From assembly GCA_035299025.1 (NCBI GenBank), contig DATGXK010000007.1:1364001-1428000 (forward strand): a stretch of 64,000 bases of DNA, read 5' to 3'. Source of the DNA: Leadbetterella sp035299025. GTDB lineage: Bacteria; Bacteroidota; Bacteroidia; Cytophagales; Spirosomataceae. Position numbers and translations under genes: made by a program. The notes beneath the pieces were generated by a model that saw only the letters and a list, made by a program, of their open reading frames with translations, was not told the DNA's origin and made no database searches. Positions 27,193 to 36,600 of this stretch are shown here, in pieces (the stretch's first letter is position 1; every line of letters starts with the position of its first letter).

Positions 27193-27217
27193 TATTGGTT
27201 TAATCATGTAGCCGCTA

Positions 27218-27245
27218 AAGCAGAGTCTCCCCAGGGACTCTGCTT
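27218..27245 (+). terminator. Hairpin after tyrosinase operon
   Basis: AAGCAGAGTC, loop TCCCCAGG, GACTCTGCTT (perfect 10-bp stem) 25 bp after the last stop. No T-tract follows, so termination is likely but not strict. Confidence 0.6.
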
Positions 27246-27348
27246 AGGTGGTAAGATTTCTTCGTAAAATCATAAATACGCTAAAGATAGATTTTTGATA
27301 GACAGGAAAAACGAAAAATATTCTTTATACAGCTGGTATCTTCGTCAT

Positions 27349-27396
27349 GTAAAATCCGCTTTTCACCTGAACGAACGAAATATTCTTCGTGGAGCT
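27349..27396. repeat. Dispersed ~48-bp intergenic element, copy 1
   Basis: Starts GTAAAATCCGC, then CTGAACGAACGAAATATTCT and TCGTGGAGCT. It matches copies at 29325 and 29733. A further fragment, GAAAAATATTCTTTATACAGCTGG, lies just upstream near 27314. The hairpin arms are imperfect here. Confidence 0.65.
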
Positions 27397-27448
27397 CGTT
27401 GCTCACAAGTATTTAATTTTATACTGTTAAATTCAATTAAAAAGTAAT

Positions 27449-28489
27449 TCATAAAGCACCAAACACTCCAAACCTCTTCCTACAGCCCTCAAGGTGGTTT
27501 AATTGAAGGTTTGGAACATTGCTAAAGCTCTGCATTTCTACAAAAGGGTCCTTCTTGGTCTTTCGCCATGTACCAACTATCTCATTTTCAGACACTACGA
27601 TTGGTTTAAAAATCCCATTTCCAGTTTCTGAGCTGTCAACACCTTTGGGCAAAGCCAGACTTCTTCCTTCAGAATAACCCACCATGTATTCATCGTAACA
27701 AGGAAGCAATACCGATGTCTTGTAGTTTGGTATAGTAATATCGGTTTCAAAAAAATAATATTTCAGGTTTTCATGGGTGGTAGCCTGTAGTTTATCTCCT
27801 AACTCGGCAATACCAAGGTTTGCTTCGCTCATGCTCAGGCCGCTCCACCATGCAAAGTCTTTGGCGGTGGCCGGGCCTCTGGATTGAAAATATAGCTGGG
27901 CCAAATTGACGATAGCCTCTGATTTAGATACTTTAGTGCTTGGCGGCACCCTCTTCTCAAAAAGTGCGTAGCTTCCTTTTTTTGTTCCGTTGCACAAAAG
28001 CATTTCCAATTCAGCTCTGATGATGATTTGCGTCGCCAACAAATTGCTCACTTCCATCCCACGCTTCTGGAGACAAGACATTATTTCTTCCTTGGTGAGT
28101 TCGGAGTGTTCTATGTATTCTTGCTCTAGGATTGTCCAAGTTTTAAGAAACAGTTCGTTGGTAAGGCCTTCTTTTTTGTCGTTATATTGGGTGGCTTTCT
28201 TGACGCTTGGGGCCGAAAGCTCCATCATCCAGCGGATGTCTTTCTGATGCACAAAATGCCATGTAGGTCGCAAAATATGCGTCCTGATGATTGTGCCGGC
28301 ATTTACGAGGGCTTCTATTTGGCTTCTAATGGCGGTGTGGGTTCGTAAACCTACGGCCCAAAGTGCCATGCCGTAGTCTTGGGCTTGCATGGCACCAAAA
28401 TGAGCGACCACATCGGCAGCCTCCACAAAACCACCGCCTGCCAGACCTTGATTAAACAAACGCATTTCTAAAATCGCTTCTCTTTTCAT
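27449..28489 (-). CDS. AlkZ/YcaQ-like winged-helix DNA-binding protein
   Basis: A 346-residue protein of the HTH_42/AlkZ-like superfamily of winged-helix DNA glycosylases. The N-terminal motif MQAQDYG contains Q-A-Q at residues 35-37, matching the QxQ motif reported for AlkZ-type crosslink glycosylases as opposed to QxD of YcaQ. RTHILRPTWHFVHQKDIRWMM (about 69-89) is the other family hallmark. The C-terminal segment has LLPCYDEYMVGYSEGR and GTWRKTKKDPF. DNA-crosslink or alkylation repair is therefore plausible. It may also protect from a reactive product of a nearby pathway, but there is no direct link. Confidence 0.83.
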   Translation of the reverse strand: MKREAILEMRLFNQGLAGGGFVEAADVVAHFGAMQAQDYGMALWAVGLRTHTAIRSQIEALVNAGTIIRTHILRPTWHFVHQKDIRWMMELSAPSVKKATQYNDKKEGLTNELFLKTWTILEQEYIEHSELTKEEIMSCLQKRGMEVSNLLATQIIIRAELEMLLCNGTKKGSYALFEKRVPPSTKVSKSEAIVNLAQLYFQSRGPATAKDFAWWSGLSMSEANLGIAELGDKLQATTHENLKYYFFETDITIPNYKTSVLLPCYDEYMVGYSEGRSLALPKGVDSSETGNGIFKPIVVSENEIVGTWRKTKKDPFVEMQSFSNVPNLQLNHLEGCRKRFGVFGAL

Positions 28490-28697
28490 CTAAATTTGAT
28501 GGTTCAATATCTCGGGCATTTGGAATACAAACATTCAAATAAATTAAGACCCTCGCAAATCTACAAATTTCTAAATGTTTAATTCATAGGTTTGCATGTC
28601 ATGGAATGTCGGAGAATATTTTTTTACACGGAATTAGAAAAAACTAGATTTAATCTGAAGCCCAAAAAAAACGACACTCACAATGGACGCAACCAAC

Positions 28698-29255
28698 CTA
28701 CCGACCTAAAATATGATAAACCTCGTCTTGAATAAAACTTCGGCTTTTAAAAAACGGTGGCCTTGAAAATACTAGTTCCTCCGACTTGGTTGGGTTTTTG
28801 AAGTAGGGCAAAATTATCATTTCGAGGGGTTCTGAGGCTATTTCTAGCAATTGCTGCCGAGCAACTGGTATCGTAAGTTTTGTGATATAGCCATCTTGTG
28901 AACGCTGAATCATAAAATCGTTCATTTCACGGTAGCTCTCTATAGACGTAAGAATGTTTTCAAGGCTCAAATCCACACTTTTACCGCTTTTAAGCACAAA
29001 CGACATATTACTTTTTCTGGACAGGTATATTTCGCTGTACTGCATGGCGGGTATATACAATTGACAACGCATATAATACGAAGTATCTAACCTACCCAGC
29101 ACAATGCCAATATTCAAGCCCGGTAAGGCACTGTTGGCTCCACCCACATATTTCACTTTTGTTTCGTGTTTTATTTGGGAAAAACCAATCTTTGTAATGA
29201 AGATTAATGCCAAGAAGATGATGGAAATGTGTTTTTTGTTTTGGTTAATTTGCAT
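28698..29255 (-). CDS. Secreted hypothetical protein
   Basis: A 185-residue protein with an N-terminal signal peptide (hydrophobic IIFLALIFITKIGFSQ). I do not recognise the family. After the signal it is a beta-rich domain with charged C-terminal part (KNPTKSEELVFSRPPF) and no Cys beyond one. No partner: it sits between an intergenic element and the AlkZ-like gene, in accessory DNA. Confidence 0.6.
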   Translation of the reverse strand: MQINQNKKHISIIFLALIFITKIGFSQIKHETKVKYVGGANSALPGLNIGIVLGRLDTSYYMRCQLYIPAMQYSEIYLSRKSNMSFVLKSGKSVDLSLENILTSIESYREMNDFMIQRSQDGYITKLTIPVARQQLLEIASEPLEMIILPYFKNPTKSEELVFSRPPFFKSRSFIQDEVYHILGR

Positions 29256-29324
29256 TGGTTTATAATTGTTTGGTCTGCCCTGAGTAGTTGATGTGAACTC
29301 TACTTATATACTTTTTTTCAAAGA

Positions 29325-29373
29325 GTAAAAGCCGCTTTTGGTCCGAACGAAAGAGCCAACCTTTGCTCAGCTG
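29325..29373. repeat. Dispersed ~48-bp intergenic element, copy 2
   Basis: GTAAAAGCCGCTTTT, CGAACGAA, then CTTTGCTCAGCTGA: the outer parts agree with copies 1 and 3 while the central GAAATATTCTTCG is replaced. It sits directly downstream of the DUF885 remnant. Confidence 0.55.
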
Positions 29374-29378
29374 ACTAT

Positions 29379-29595
29379 TTACTTCAATTTAACCCGATAA
29401 ATATCTGTAAACTCAATGGCCAATTGGTTGTTGAAAAGGTTGTCGCCAATGTTGGTGGCATTGAAAGGACTCAGCTGAATCTGCTCCTCAAATTTCGCCT
29501 CAAAAAAATCATTCAACGCCTTGTTATTGGGTATTTGGGCAATCAAATCAACAACTACAAAGCATATCAGAAAAAATTACACTCAGTTTATTCAT
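29379..29595 (-). pseudogene. Remnant of a DUF885-family gene
   Basis: The minus strand from an ATG at 29595 starts a signal-peptide-like sequence (MNKLSVIF), which is then broken: one extra base in a T-run shifts the frame. In the next frame LICFVVVDLIAQIPNNKALN continues, followed by FFEAKFEEQIQLSPFNATNI, GDN and EFTDIYRVKLK, then a stop at 29379. The ATSIGDN-like block and its setting are characteristic of the N-terminus of DUF885 proteins, which are normally 550-600 residues. Only ~70 codons remain; nothing downstream resembles the rest. A decayed gene, with repeat copy 2 immediately after the break. Confidence 0.7.
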
Positions 29596-29727
29596 ATTCA
29601 AGGGTCTAAAAGGGTTTTTAATCAAATGTATTGTTTGGTAAATATAGGTGGTATCGGGTTTAATTCTAGAAGTGAAAACTGGATTTTGTCTTAATAATTG
29701 ACTATCTTTTACTTAGAATATGGTTAC

Positions 29728-29779
29728 TGCGGGTAAAACCCGCATTTCGGCTGAACGAAGGAAATATTCTTCGTTCAGC
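29728..29779 (-). terminator. Tandem hairpins after the subtilase gene
   Basis: The first is GCTGAACGAAG/CTTCGTTCAGC (29750-29779, perfect 11-bp stem, 8-nt loop), 3 bp after the subtilase stop. The second is TGCGGGT/ACCCGCA (29728-29744, perfect 7-bp stem, loop of 3). No long T-tract, so efficient termination is uncertain; mRNA end protection is equally likely. Confidence 0.6.
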
Positions 29780-29781
29780 TG
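29733..29781. repeat. Dispersed ~48-bp intergenic element, copy 3
   Basis: GTAAAACCCGCATTTCGG, then CTGAACGAAGGAAATATTCT and TCGTTCAGCTGG. This copy keeps a perfect 11-bp stem and differs from copy 1 mostly in the arms. Confidence 0.7.
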
Positions 29782-29782
29782 G

Positions 29783-32146
29783 TCAATTAAATGATTCATC
29801 ATTCCCAATATCAATACGCACCTCCTCTCTAAGTTTTATATTAGAATGTAAAAAATTTCTATCAGCCAAAAGTCTTGATACTTCATTATATACTTGTTTC
29901 TGGGCTTTTGTATCTCTTATTGTCACGATAAGTGTGAAATCTTGGTTTAATTCTTCACCATCTTGTATTGCTAATGTTTCAGCAAAATCACGATAAGTTC
30001 CTTTGATTTTAGCAAACCATTTTCTGTTTCCTGCTAAACTATCACGTTGTCTAGCATCTTTCATTTCCCATAGATTAACAGAATATTTCTTTACTGGTTG
30101 ATACTTTTTACCATAATTAAGTAGTACTCTTTCACGTGCATATTCGCTCTCAGTATCTTTAATGTGGGCACTTTTATAATTTGAATCAAGTAAAATATTT
30201 TGCGTGCCGTCTGGACCAATTTCATTGAGAATATTAGCTTTGGTTGTGTCTCGTTCTTTTATATTTTCATAAGTACCAAACATTAACTCTAAATTTGATT
30301 GACAATATTCTGCACCTTGCTTTTCTCTCAACACTGGTTGGCCAACTAATGTGATTTTAATTTCTCCATAAAAAAAACCATCCTCATCAATTAAACTTTC
30401 AGGAAAAGGAAATTCTAATATTTCAATAAATTCGCCCCGAGTTATATTTTCTTGTAGAATCAAGGTTATTTCGTGTGGATCATTATAGATTATTTCATCT
30501 GCTGAATCAGGAATCCCAAAACCCATTTGATTAACTCTTTCACTAATAGGAAGACTAATTCCAGTCGGATACTTTGCAGAATGGATAGCTAAAGCCTTTA
30601 AAAGAGTTGGATTAAAGGTTTCATTAATCTTAAAATTTAATTCAGATAATAATGACGTTACCCTAGGAGTTGCGAAACTTGTTCCAATAATTTTCACAGA
30701 ACTACCATTATGAGCTATTGCATTAACTCCGTTTTGAATAGTTCTACCTCCATGCAACCCTGCATTTCCTCCAAAAGAAACTAAATCAGGTTTAATACTA
30801 TTGGCAGGACCAGGACCAATTCTTGTAAATGGAGATGGATGATTAATTTCTGCTATATCATAAGGGTTTTTTGCATGAGCTATGGAACCAACTACTAAAG
30901 AACGAACTGAATCGCCTGACCTTGCCACTCTGCTTTTTGGATGACCTTTTTCAAAGTTTCTACAATTGCCAGTGGATTTGCAAATAATTACATCATTAAC
31001 TAATTGAATATCGTCTAATGCCTTTCCAAAATCTGAAAAATCATTGATGTCGGACTCTGCGGAAGTTCCTAATGACAGATTCCAAATTTTAATATGTTTA
31101 TTTTTCTTTATTGCCTCTCTAATATTTTCTACCAATTCATCTTCATCAATTGATTCTTGTTTTTGATCTGGAAATACAGTTGCATCAAAAATTTTGCAAC
31201 CGGTATTTCCTGTCAAATTTTTACCTTGTAATTGATCTCCATAAAGTATTATACTTGAAACACAAGAACCATGCATAGGATCAATTAACTCGTCTGGATA
31301 TGAGGAGAATTTATCATCGAGTAACCACGGAGCTAAATATGGATTTTTGGACACTCCTGTATCTAAAACTCCAACAATTGGATATTCAACACCGTCAGTT
31401 GGTGTTTTTATATTAATTGTGTTTTCAGACTCAAAACTATCTGTTTCCACTTGATATTTTGGCATAAAAGTTATTGACTCTATTCCTTCAAAATCTGAAA
31501 TACTATCTAAAACTGTTTGTGAGGCATTTTTGATTTTAAATATTATTAGCCCCGATGAATAATAGACTTCTTTTACTTCGATATTAGATTCATTGCAATA
31601 TTTTATAAAAGCAAGTTTGACAGCATTATTAATTTCATAATTCAGAAAATCAATTAAAGAGATTTTGACAGATTGGTTATTATCAATGTCCACTATAAAA
31701 GGTTTGAAGACTTCAATTGATTCAATAGCAGAAATACCTCTTGGATTTTTTAAATAATTCGCTAGATTATTTTTTATCTGTAAACCTTCTTCAACGTTAT
31801 CAATCTTAACAATTGCACTGTTTGAGTCAAGAAAACCAATAATATTATTTTTGGTTACTTTGCCATTAAATATTTTCTGAATGTCTTTTCTATGTGATTT
31901 AGCAATTGCATTGTCATCAATATCAATTTTTAGAGTAGCTGGAATAAAACTTCTTGAAGAATTACGTTTTTGAAATACTTCAATTAATTCATTTATAGGC
32001 TTAATGAAACTTTCTGCTCTTTCTGCAAGCAATTGTCCAGATAACTCCCACTTCGGAATATTATCTCCACCGCCACCTTCAACTCTTCTGTCGTCAATTT
32101 TTTGTCTTTTTTGAAAAAGCTTAATTGGTAAATTCTTTTTTGCCAT
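29783..32146 (-). CDS. Subtilisin-like S8 peptidase paired with AAA ATPase
   Basis: A 787-residue subtilase without signal peptide or membrane segment, so intracellular. The catalytic triad is complete: Asp at about 262 in GVLDTGVSKN, His 292 in MHGSCVSS and Ser 490 in GTSFATPRVTSLL, with the oxyanion Asn about 394 in STGNCRNF. Residues 1-250 form a long N-terminal region of unknown fold that could act as propeptide or substrate adaptor. Residues 500-787 form an unassigned C-terminal region. The ATG is 1 bp after the ATPase stop, so the pair is coupled. Base composition is clearly more AT-rich than the flanking housekeeping genes, suggesting acquisition. A role in regulated or defence proteolysis is inference. 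Confidence 0.88.
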   Translation of the reverse strand: MAKKNLPIKLFQKRQKIDDRRVEGGGGDNIPKWELSGQLLAERAESFIKPINELIEVFQKRNSSRSFIPATLKIDIDDNAIAKSHRKDIQKIFNGKVTKNNIIGFLDSNSAIVKIDNVEEGLQIKNNLANYLKNPRGISAIESIEVFKPFIVDIDNNQSVKISLIDFLNYEINNAVKLAFIKYCNESNIEVKEVYYSSGLIIFKIKNASQTVLDSISDFEGIESITFMPKYQVETDSFESENTINIKTPTDGVEYPIVGVLDTGVSKNPYLAPWLLDDKFSSYPDELIDPMHGSCVSSIILYGDQLQGKNLTGNTGCKIFDATVFPDQKQESIDEDELVENIREAIKKNKHIKIWNLSLGTSAESDINDFSDFGKALDDIQLVNDVIICKSTGNCRNFEKGHPKSRVARSGDSVRSLVVGSIAHAKNPYDIAEINHPSPFTRIGPGPANSIKPDLVSFGGNAGLHGGRTIQNGVNAIAHNGSSVKIIGTSFATPRVTSLLSELNFKINETFNPTLLKALAIHSAKYPTGISLPISERVNQMGFGIPDSADEIIYNDPHEITLILQENITRGEFIEILEFPFPESLIDEDGFFYGEIKITLVGQPVLREKQGAEYCQSNLELMFGTYENIKERDTTKANILNEIGPDGTQNILLDSNYKSAHIKDTESEYARERVLLNYGKKYQPVKKYSVNLWEMKDARQRDSLAGNRKWFAKIKGTYRDFAETLAIQDGEELNQDFTLIVTIRDTKAQKQVYNEVSRLLADRNFLHSNIKLREEVRIDIGNDESFN

Positions 32147-32147
32147 T

Positions 32148-33236
32148 TTATTCTACATTTAAAGCATTTCGAACTTGTCTAATTGAAATATTTAAATAGC
32201 CTGCTATTTGTTTTTGAGGAATGTGACTATCATTTAAAAACTTAATCAATTCTTCCTGTGAAAATCTGTTGTTGTTTTTGTATTTGAAATATTCAGAAAA
32301 GATATCTTCATATTCAAAAACTGTTTTTTTTATGATTGAGTTGTAAAACGCACTGTTAATTATTTTAATAATCTCTGAATGGGATAAGTTACTCATATAC
32401 GATTTAACCATTTCAAATTTTTTATCATCTGTTGCTAAATCAGAACCAATTTTTTCAAAATAATTCTCAACTAGATTTTTTATTTCGTCAGAATTTGGCT
32501 TGTTTACATTAACTACTTTTTCGAATCTTCTCCAAATTGCACTATCTAACAATTGTTCGTGATTGGTTGCTGCGATTAAAATTCCTGACTCTAAGAATTC
32601 ATCTATATTCTGCAAAAGACTGTTAATTACCCTTTTTAATTCCCCTGTTTCTTGATTATCGTCTCTAGCTTTCGCAATAGCATCAAATTCATCTAAGAAC
32701 AAAATGCAAGGCTTACTTTTTGCATAATCAAATAATTTCCTAATGTTCTTAGCTGTATTTCCCAACAAGGAAGAAATTAAAGAATCGAAGCGTGCTACTA
32801 CAATTGGTATATCTAGCTCTTTTGCAATATGTTTGACTAATGTTGTCTTTCCACAACCCGGAGGACCATAAAGTAAGAGAGAGAGATTAATTTCTAAACC
32901 TTTACTTTTAATTTCATTTTTAGAATTCACTAAAGAAATAAAATTATTTATTGGCTCAACAATGCCCTCAGAAACATTTATGTCGAACTTTATATCTTGT
33001 GGCAATATTATATCAGCAATATTCAATCGGGTGTCATTATCAACAGGGGCATCAAATAATTGGTCTTTAAAAACTGGCATACCTTTAGCTCCCTGAATGG
33101 TTTTTAGAATTTTGTCTGCTAATTTACCATCTCCATCATCTCTTAATTTTTTAGCTAAATGATTGGAGTAACTAATCACTTTTTTGAAATCGTTACTCAA
33201 TCCACCTTCAATTATTTTTATTAGTTCAGTATACAT
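32148..33236 (-). CDS. AAA ATPase with C-terminal HTH-like segment
   Basis: A 362-residue AAA-domain ATPase of the CDC48/FtsH-like group. Walker A GPPGCGKTT is at 124-132, Walker B ILFLDEFD at 178-185, sensor 1 Asn at 225 (IAATNHEQ) and arginine fingers 236-237 (WRRFEK). There is no protease motif of its own; the subtilase downstream could supply it, as in ClpX/ClpP-type pairs. Unusual is the C-terminus (about 325-362): HIPQKQIAGYLNISIRQVRN reads like a helix-turn-helix, which suggests DNA binding or a protein-binding module. A palindrome overlaps the putative transcription start just upstream. Confidence 0.88.
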   Translation of the reverse strand: MYTELIKIIEGGLSNDFKKVISYSNHLAKKLRDDGDGKLADKILKTIQGAKGMPVFKDQLFDAPVDNDTRLNIADIILPQDIKFDINVSEGIVEPINNFISLVNSKNEIKSKGLEINLSLLLYGPPGCGKTTLVKHIAKELDIPIVVARFDSLISSLLGNTAKNIRKLFDYAKSKPCILFLDEFDAIAKARDDNQETGELKRVINSLLQNIDEFLESGILIAATNHEQLLDSAIWRRFEKVVNVNKPNSDEIKNLVENYFEKIGSDLATDDKKFEMVKSYMSNLSHSEIIKIINSAFYNSIIKKTVFEYEDIFSEYFKYKNNNRFSQEELIKFLNDSHIPQKQIAGYLNISIRQVRNALNVE

Positions 33237-33265
33237 TAACGTAAATTTATTTGGCTTTTACGTTA
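33237..33265. promoter_or_regulatory. Operator-like palindrome before AAA/subtilase pair
   Basis: TAACGTAAA, 11-bp spacer, TTTACGTTA: a perfect 9-bp inverted repeat that starts one base from the AAA start codon and abuts the -7 box. A repressor bound here would block initiation. The regulator is not known; the HTH-like tail of the ATPase itself is a candidate. Confidence 0.6.
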
Positions 33266-33273
33266 CAAACATA
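33266..33273 (-). promoter_or_regulatory. Putative -7 box of AAA/subtilase operon
   Basis: Minus strand TATGTTTG fits TAnnTTTG, 29 bp before the start codon and directly adjoining the palindrome at 33237-33265. A TTTG at 33289-33292 could be an upstream element but the spacing (15 bp) is short. Confidence 0.5.
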
Positions 33274-33282
33274 ACTAAAAGT

Positions 33283-33337
33283 GTAATACAAAAATAAAAT
33301 ATCGTAATATTTTTTTACAAAAATGTAATTATATTAC
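33283..33337. promoter_or_regulatory. Cluster of GTAAT/ATTAC sites
   Basis: GTAAT at 33283-33287, 33304-33308 and 33325-33329, at a regular 21-bp spacing; the last is part of the perfect palindrome GTAAT-TAT-ATTAC (33325-33337). The two-helical-turn spacing suggests binding of a protein on one DNA face upstream of the AAA/subtilase promoter. Confidence 0.5.
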
Positions 33338-33590
33338 CTAAAAGTGCTCTTTAATAAGTCTTTAGCGTGTTTAAAGTTATTTATATTGATATTTTTATAA
33401 ATTCTACAGTTAAGACCATAAAATATCATTTGTTTTATTTCTGACTATTAAGTTCTATCTCAGAACTTCTTTAGTTTGTCCCAATGAAATACAAAGTATT
33501 GTCCAGTATTACTTTTAAGCCTAATATTCATCTCAACATTGCCTCCGTCTATGTTGACACCACCGACGTTGCGTTTGACATACACTCCGC

Positions 33591-33619
33591 AAAAAAAGCC
33601 CGAAACAAAAGTTTCAGGC
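33591..33619 (-). terminator. Terminator of the giant repeat-protein gene
   Basis: On the minus strand GCCTGAAAC, loop TTTT, GTTTCGGGC (9-bp stem with one G-U pair) followed by seven T, about 30 bp after the stop at 33646. The remaining part of 33237-33590 holds no gene I can support. Confidence 0.9.
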
Positions 33620-33645
33620 TTTTCCATAAAGATATTTTCAGAGCC

Positions 33646-36600
33646 TCAATTCACGCATCCCCCAATCTTGGCCTCAAAAACTACACCGTTTTTGACCTCA
33701 AAAACGCCTTGGGTGGCATCCATCAGGATGGATTTATTGGACTGGAACAGTACATTGGCGTTGCCTTGAATGGTAATGTTGGCTTTTAGCTCTAGGTTGG
33801 TTTGTTTGGTGGTGCTGCCTCCCGAAATATCGTCGGTGGGGCTATTGAGTACAATAATACTGTTGCAATTACTGGCCCCGCAGGCAATGGTGTTGTTGAG
33901 TTCGCCCACAAAAACGTCGTCGACATAATAATAGGCATTGATATGCTCCGAGTTGCCATATGTACGGGTGCCCGGCGGCGTTAAGGTGATGGTAGTTTGT
34001 CCGTCACGAAAAAAATTGCCCAAATACAGATGTGTATAAGCTTGGTCGGCCGTTATTTCTGCTGAAATGTTCACCCAGTTTTCGGTGTCGGTGACGAGCG
34101 TGTTGTTGGTGGGCAATACCGTCCTTTGCACCGCAAGAGTATCGTAGGTACTCACTATTCTCTCGCCTATGTTCAGTCCGAAACCGATGTTGTTGGTGGC
34201 GTATTGCATATAGTCTGCCCTAGAGACCCACATGCTGAGCAAATACCTTTTACCCACTTGCATAGGAGCAGTAAACTGCGTACCGATGTATTCTCTGTAG
34301 CCATTGATACCCGTAAAAAAGCCCGCATAAGCACCGCCATTGCGAGGCGACTGAATCCCAAACCGCACATTGAAAGGCGTCTCTATGTTGCTGTTGTACT
34401 CGCCGCAGTCGTTGAAATAATCTGCCGAACCTCTGGTAGGTATCTTCCAGTGGTTGTTGGGCGACAGCCACTGACCCTGTGTGGCTGGTGTAGGCGTAAA
34501 GTTGGTCGGACAGGTTTCGTAATACTCAAAACCAGGATTGGGCAATAGATTGGTGGTCAGGCAAGTAGTGGTATAAAGCGGGTTGTCCGTTATCTCGGTG
34601 GCATTGATGGCATAGATTTTAAATTCAAGTGGAATCTCTATAGTGCTGAATCCGCTGGTGTTCTCACCTGTAGAAATCACCCGCACGTAATAGGTCTGAC
34701 CTACTGTGAGGCCCTTCAAGATAACCGAATTGTTTTTTAGACCAAATTGAGCTATGGAATAAGAGCAACCGATTTGTGTCAGGCTTCCGCAAGTGCCGCT
34801 GTAAACGGTGATGGCACTGTTGGTAGAGAGGTTTTCTACATAAATGTTCATTTTGGTATGCGTGGCCACGGTGGTAAACCACACGTCTTGCTTGGTTTTA
34901 TAGTAGCAGTCAGGCGTATCGCCAGTGGCACCTTCAGTGGAGTGAAAACTTCCATTGACCAGTGGTATGGCACCCGAGCAGAGATTGTTAACTGGCACGG
35001 TAAGCGAGGTTACGGCAATCTTAAATGTACCTTGGTTGTGCAAAACCGTGAATTGTGAACCCACTGTTATGTAATAATCTGTACCTATGGTAAGACCGGT
35101 GACATTAAATCCTGAGCTGCCATTGGCTACAAGCATGCAATTATTCAAAGTTAATGCACCACATGTGCCAGAGAAAACACTCACAATGGCATTAGAAATA
35201 AAGCCATTGTAATAAACCCTATGAGAGGTAGCCGTGGCAGTAAATTTATACCAAACTTCCCCACCTTGATGACAAGTGGTTTGCTCGTTACCCGCCATCA
35301 TGTTTGATCCATCTGTAAACTGTGGCACATTGGTGGATGATACACTTAAAACCGTAGCATTGGCACACAAATCGTTGGCTGGTGCATCTACATCGTCGGT
35401 CAGTGCTATCGAAAAACGCCCCCTTACCGTGGCTGAACTAGTTGAGCTAAACACCCTAATTAAGTAAGTTTGACCTACTGTTAGGCCAGTTACCAGTCTA
35501 TCTTGAGAGAATTCCCCAGATACAGCCCCACTGCACATAAGAGCAGTCAGTGCTGAACAAGTACCACTGTAAACCACGAAGCTCGGTTGTACAAAATTGG
35601 CTGATATTCTGAGCCTTACTCTGGTTTTGGTAGCTGTGAAACTGTACCAAACGTCATCATCATTGGAGCCAATTCCCGTACAACTTAATGCCTGGGTACT
35701 GGCGGTGGCATTGGTGGTATTGCCCGTCAAAAAAGTGGCTGAGAGCGTATTGGCTTGTATGCTTAAGGCAGTGGGCGAAGCACAATCGTTGTTGGTTGGG
35801 GTAGCGGTTTCTTGGTTCACTTGTATTCTGAAACTCCCCTGCGTAGCCGTAGTGGCTGTGGAGGCATACACCCGTATGAGATAGGTTTGACCTATGGTTA
35901 AGGTCGTTAATTTCATAAAATTCTCTGTCGTAGATACCATAGAGGTAGTGAGGCAGGTAATTTGGGAAATGGCATTACAATCTCCCGTGTAAACGGCCAC
36001 TACTGGGGTAGTCATTTCTACCTCCGTGTTATGCCTGGCTATGGCCACCAATGCGGAGGTGCTGGCAGCGGTAAATTTATACCATACATCAAAAGCATTG
36101 GCTTGTCCGCAAGAATTGGTACCAGTGGTGGCGTTGGCATCTAAGGTACTGCCGACCACATAATTGCTCGACAACCAAGTGGCATGATGCGTGAGTGTGG
36201 TGGCCGTAGAACAGATGTCGTTGGCTGGTGGAGTGATGTTTTTTATACAGCCTTCAAAAGAAGTAACCGAGAAACTCGTAGAAAAAACCCGAATAAAATA
36301 CTCATTACCAACAGTTAAGCCTGGAACCACTCTTTCTTCAAAAGTGCTTATATCGCCCGAACATTCCAAGAAAGTAAGTGTACCGCAGCTACCGGCGTAT
36401 ACTTCAAACTTAAAATTCCCTCCAGATATTTTACTGAATCTAATACGTTGTTGGGTAGCCGAAGCCGTGAATTTATACCAAACATCTCTTACCAGGGTGG
36501 TATTGTTGCCCGTTCCAGCATTACACTCTTTTATAATCGACTGAGATGAATTTTGGAGATTTCCCGCAAAAGTATTGCAAGAAAGTGCATTACCCGAAGA

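Noticed and set aside
29424..29609. 61-codon plus-strand ORF
   Set aside because: It is the opposite strand of the DUF885 remnant.
33484..33789. 101-codon plus-strand ORF
   Set aside because: It crosses the terminator and the 3' end of the giant repeat-protein gene on the other strand, with no recognisable protein features.
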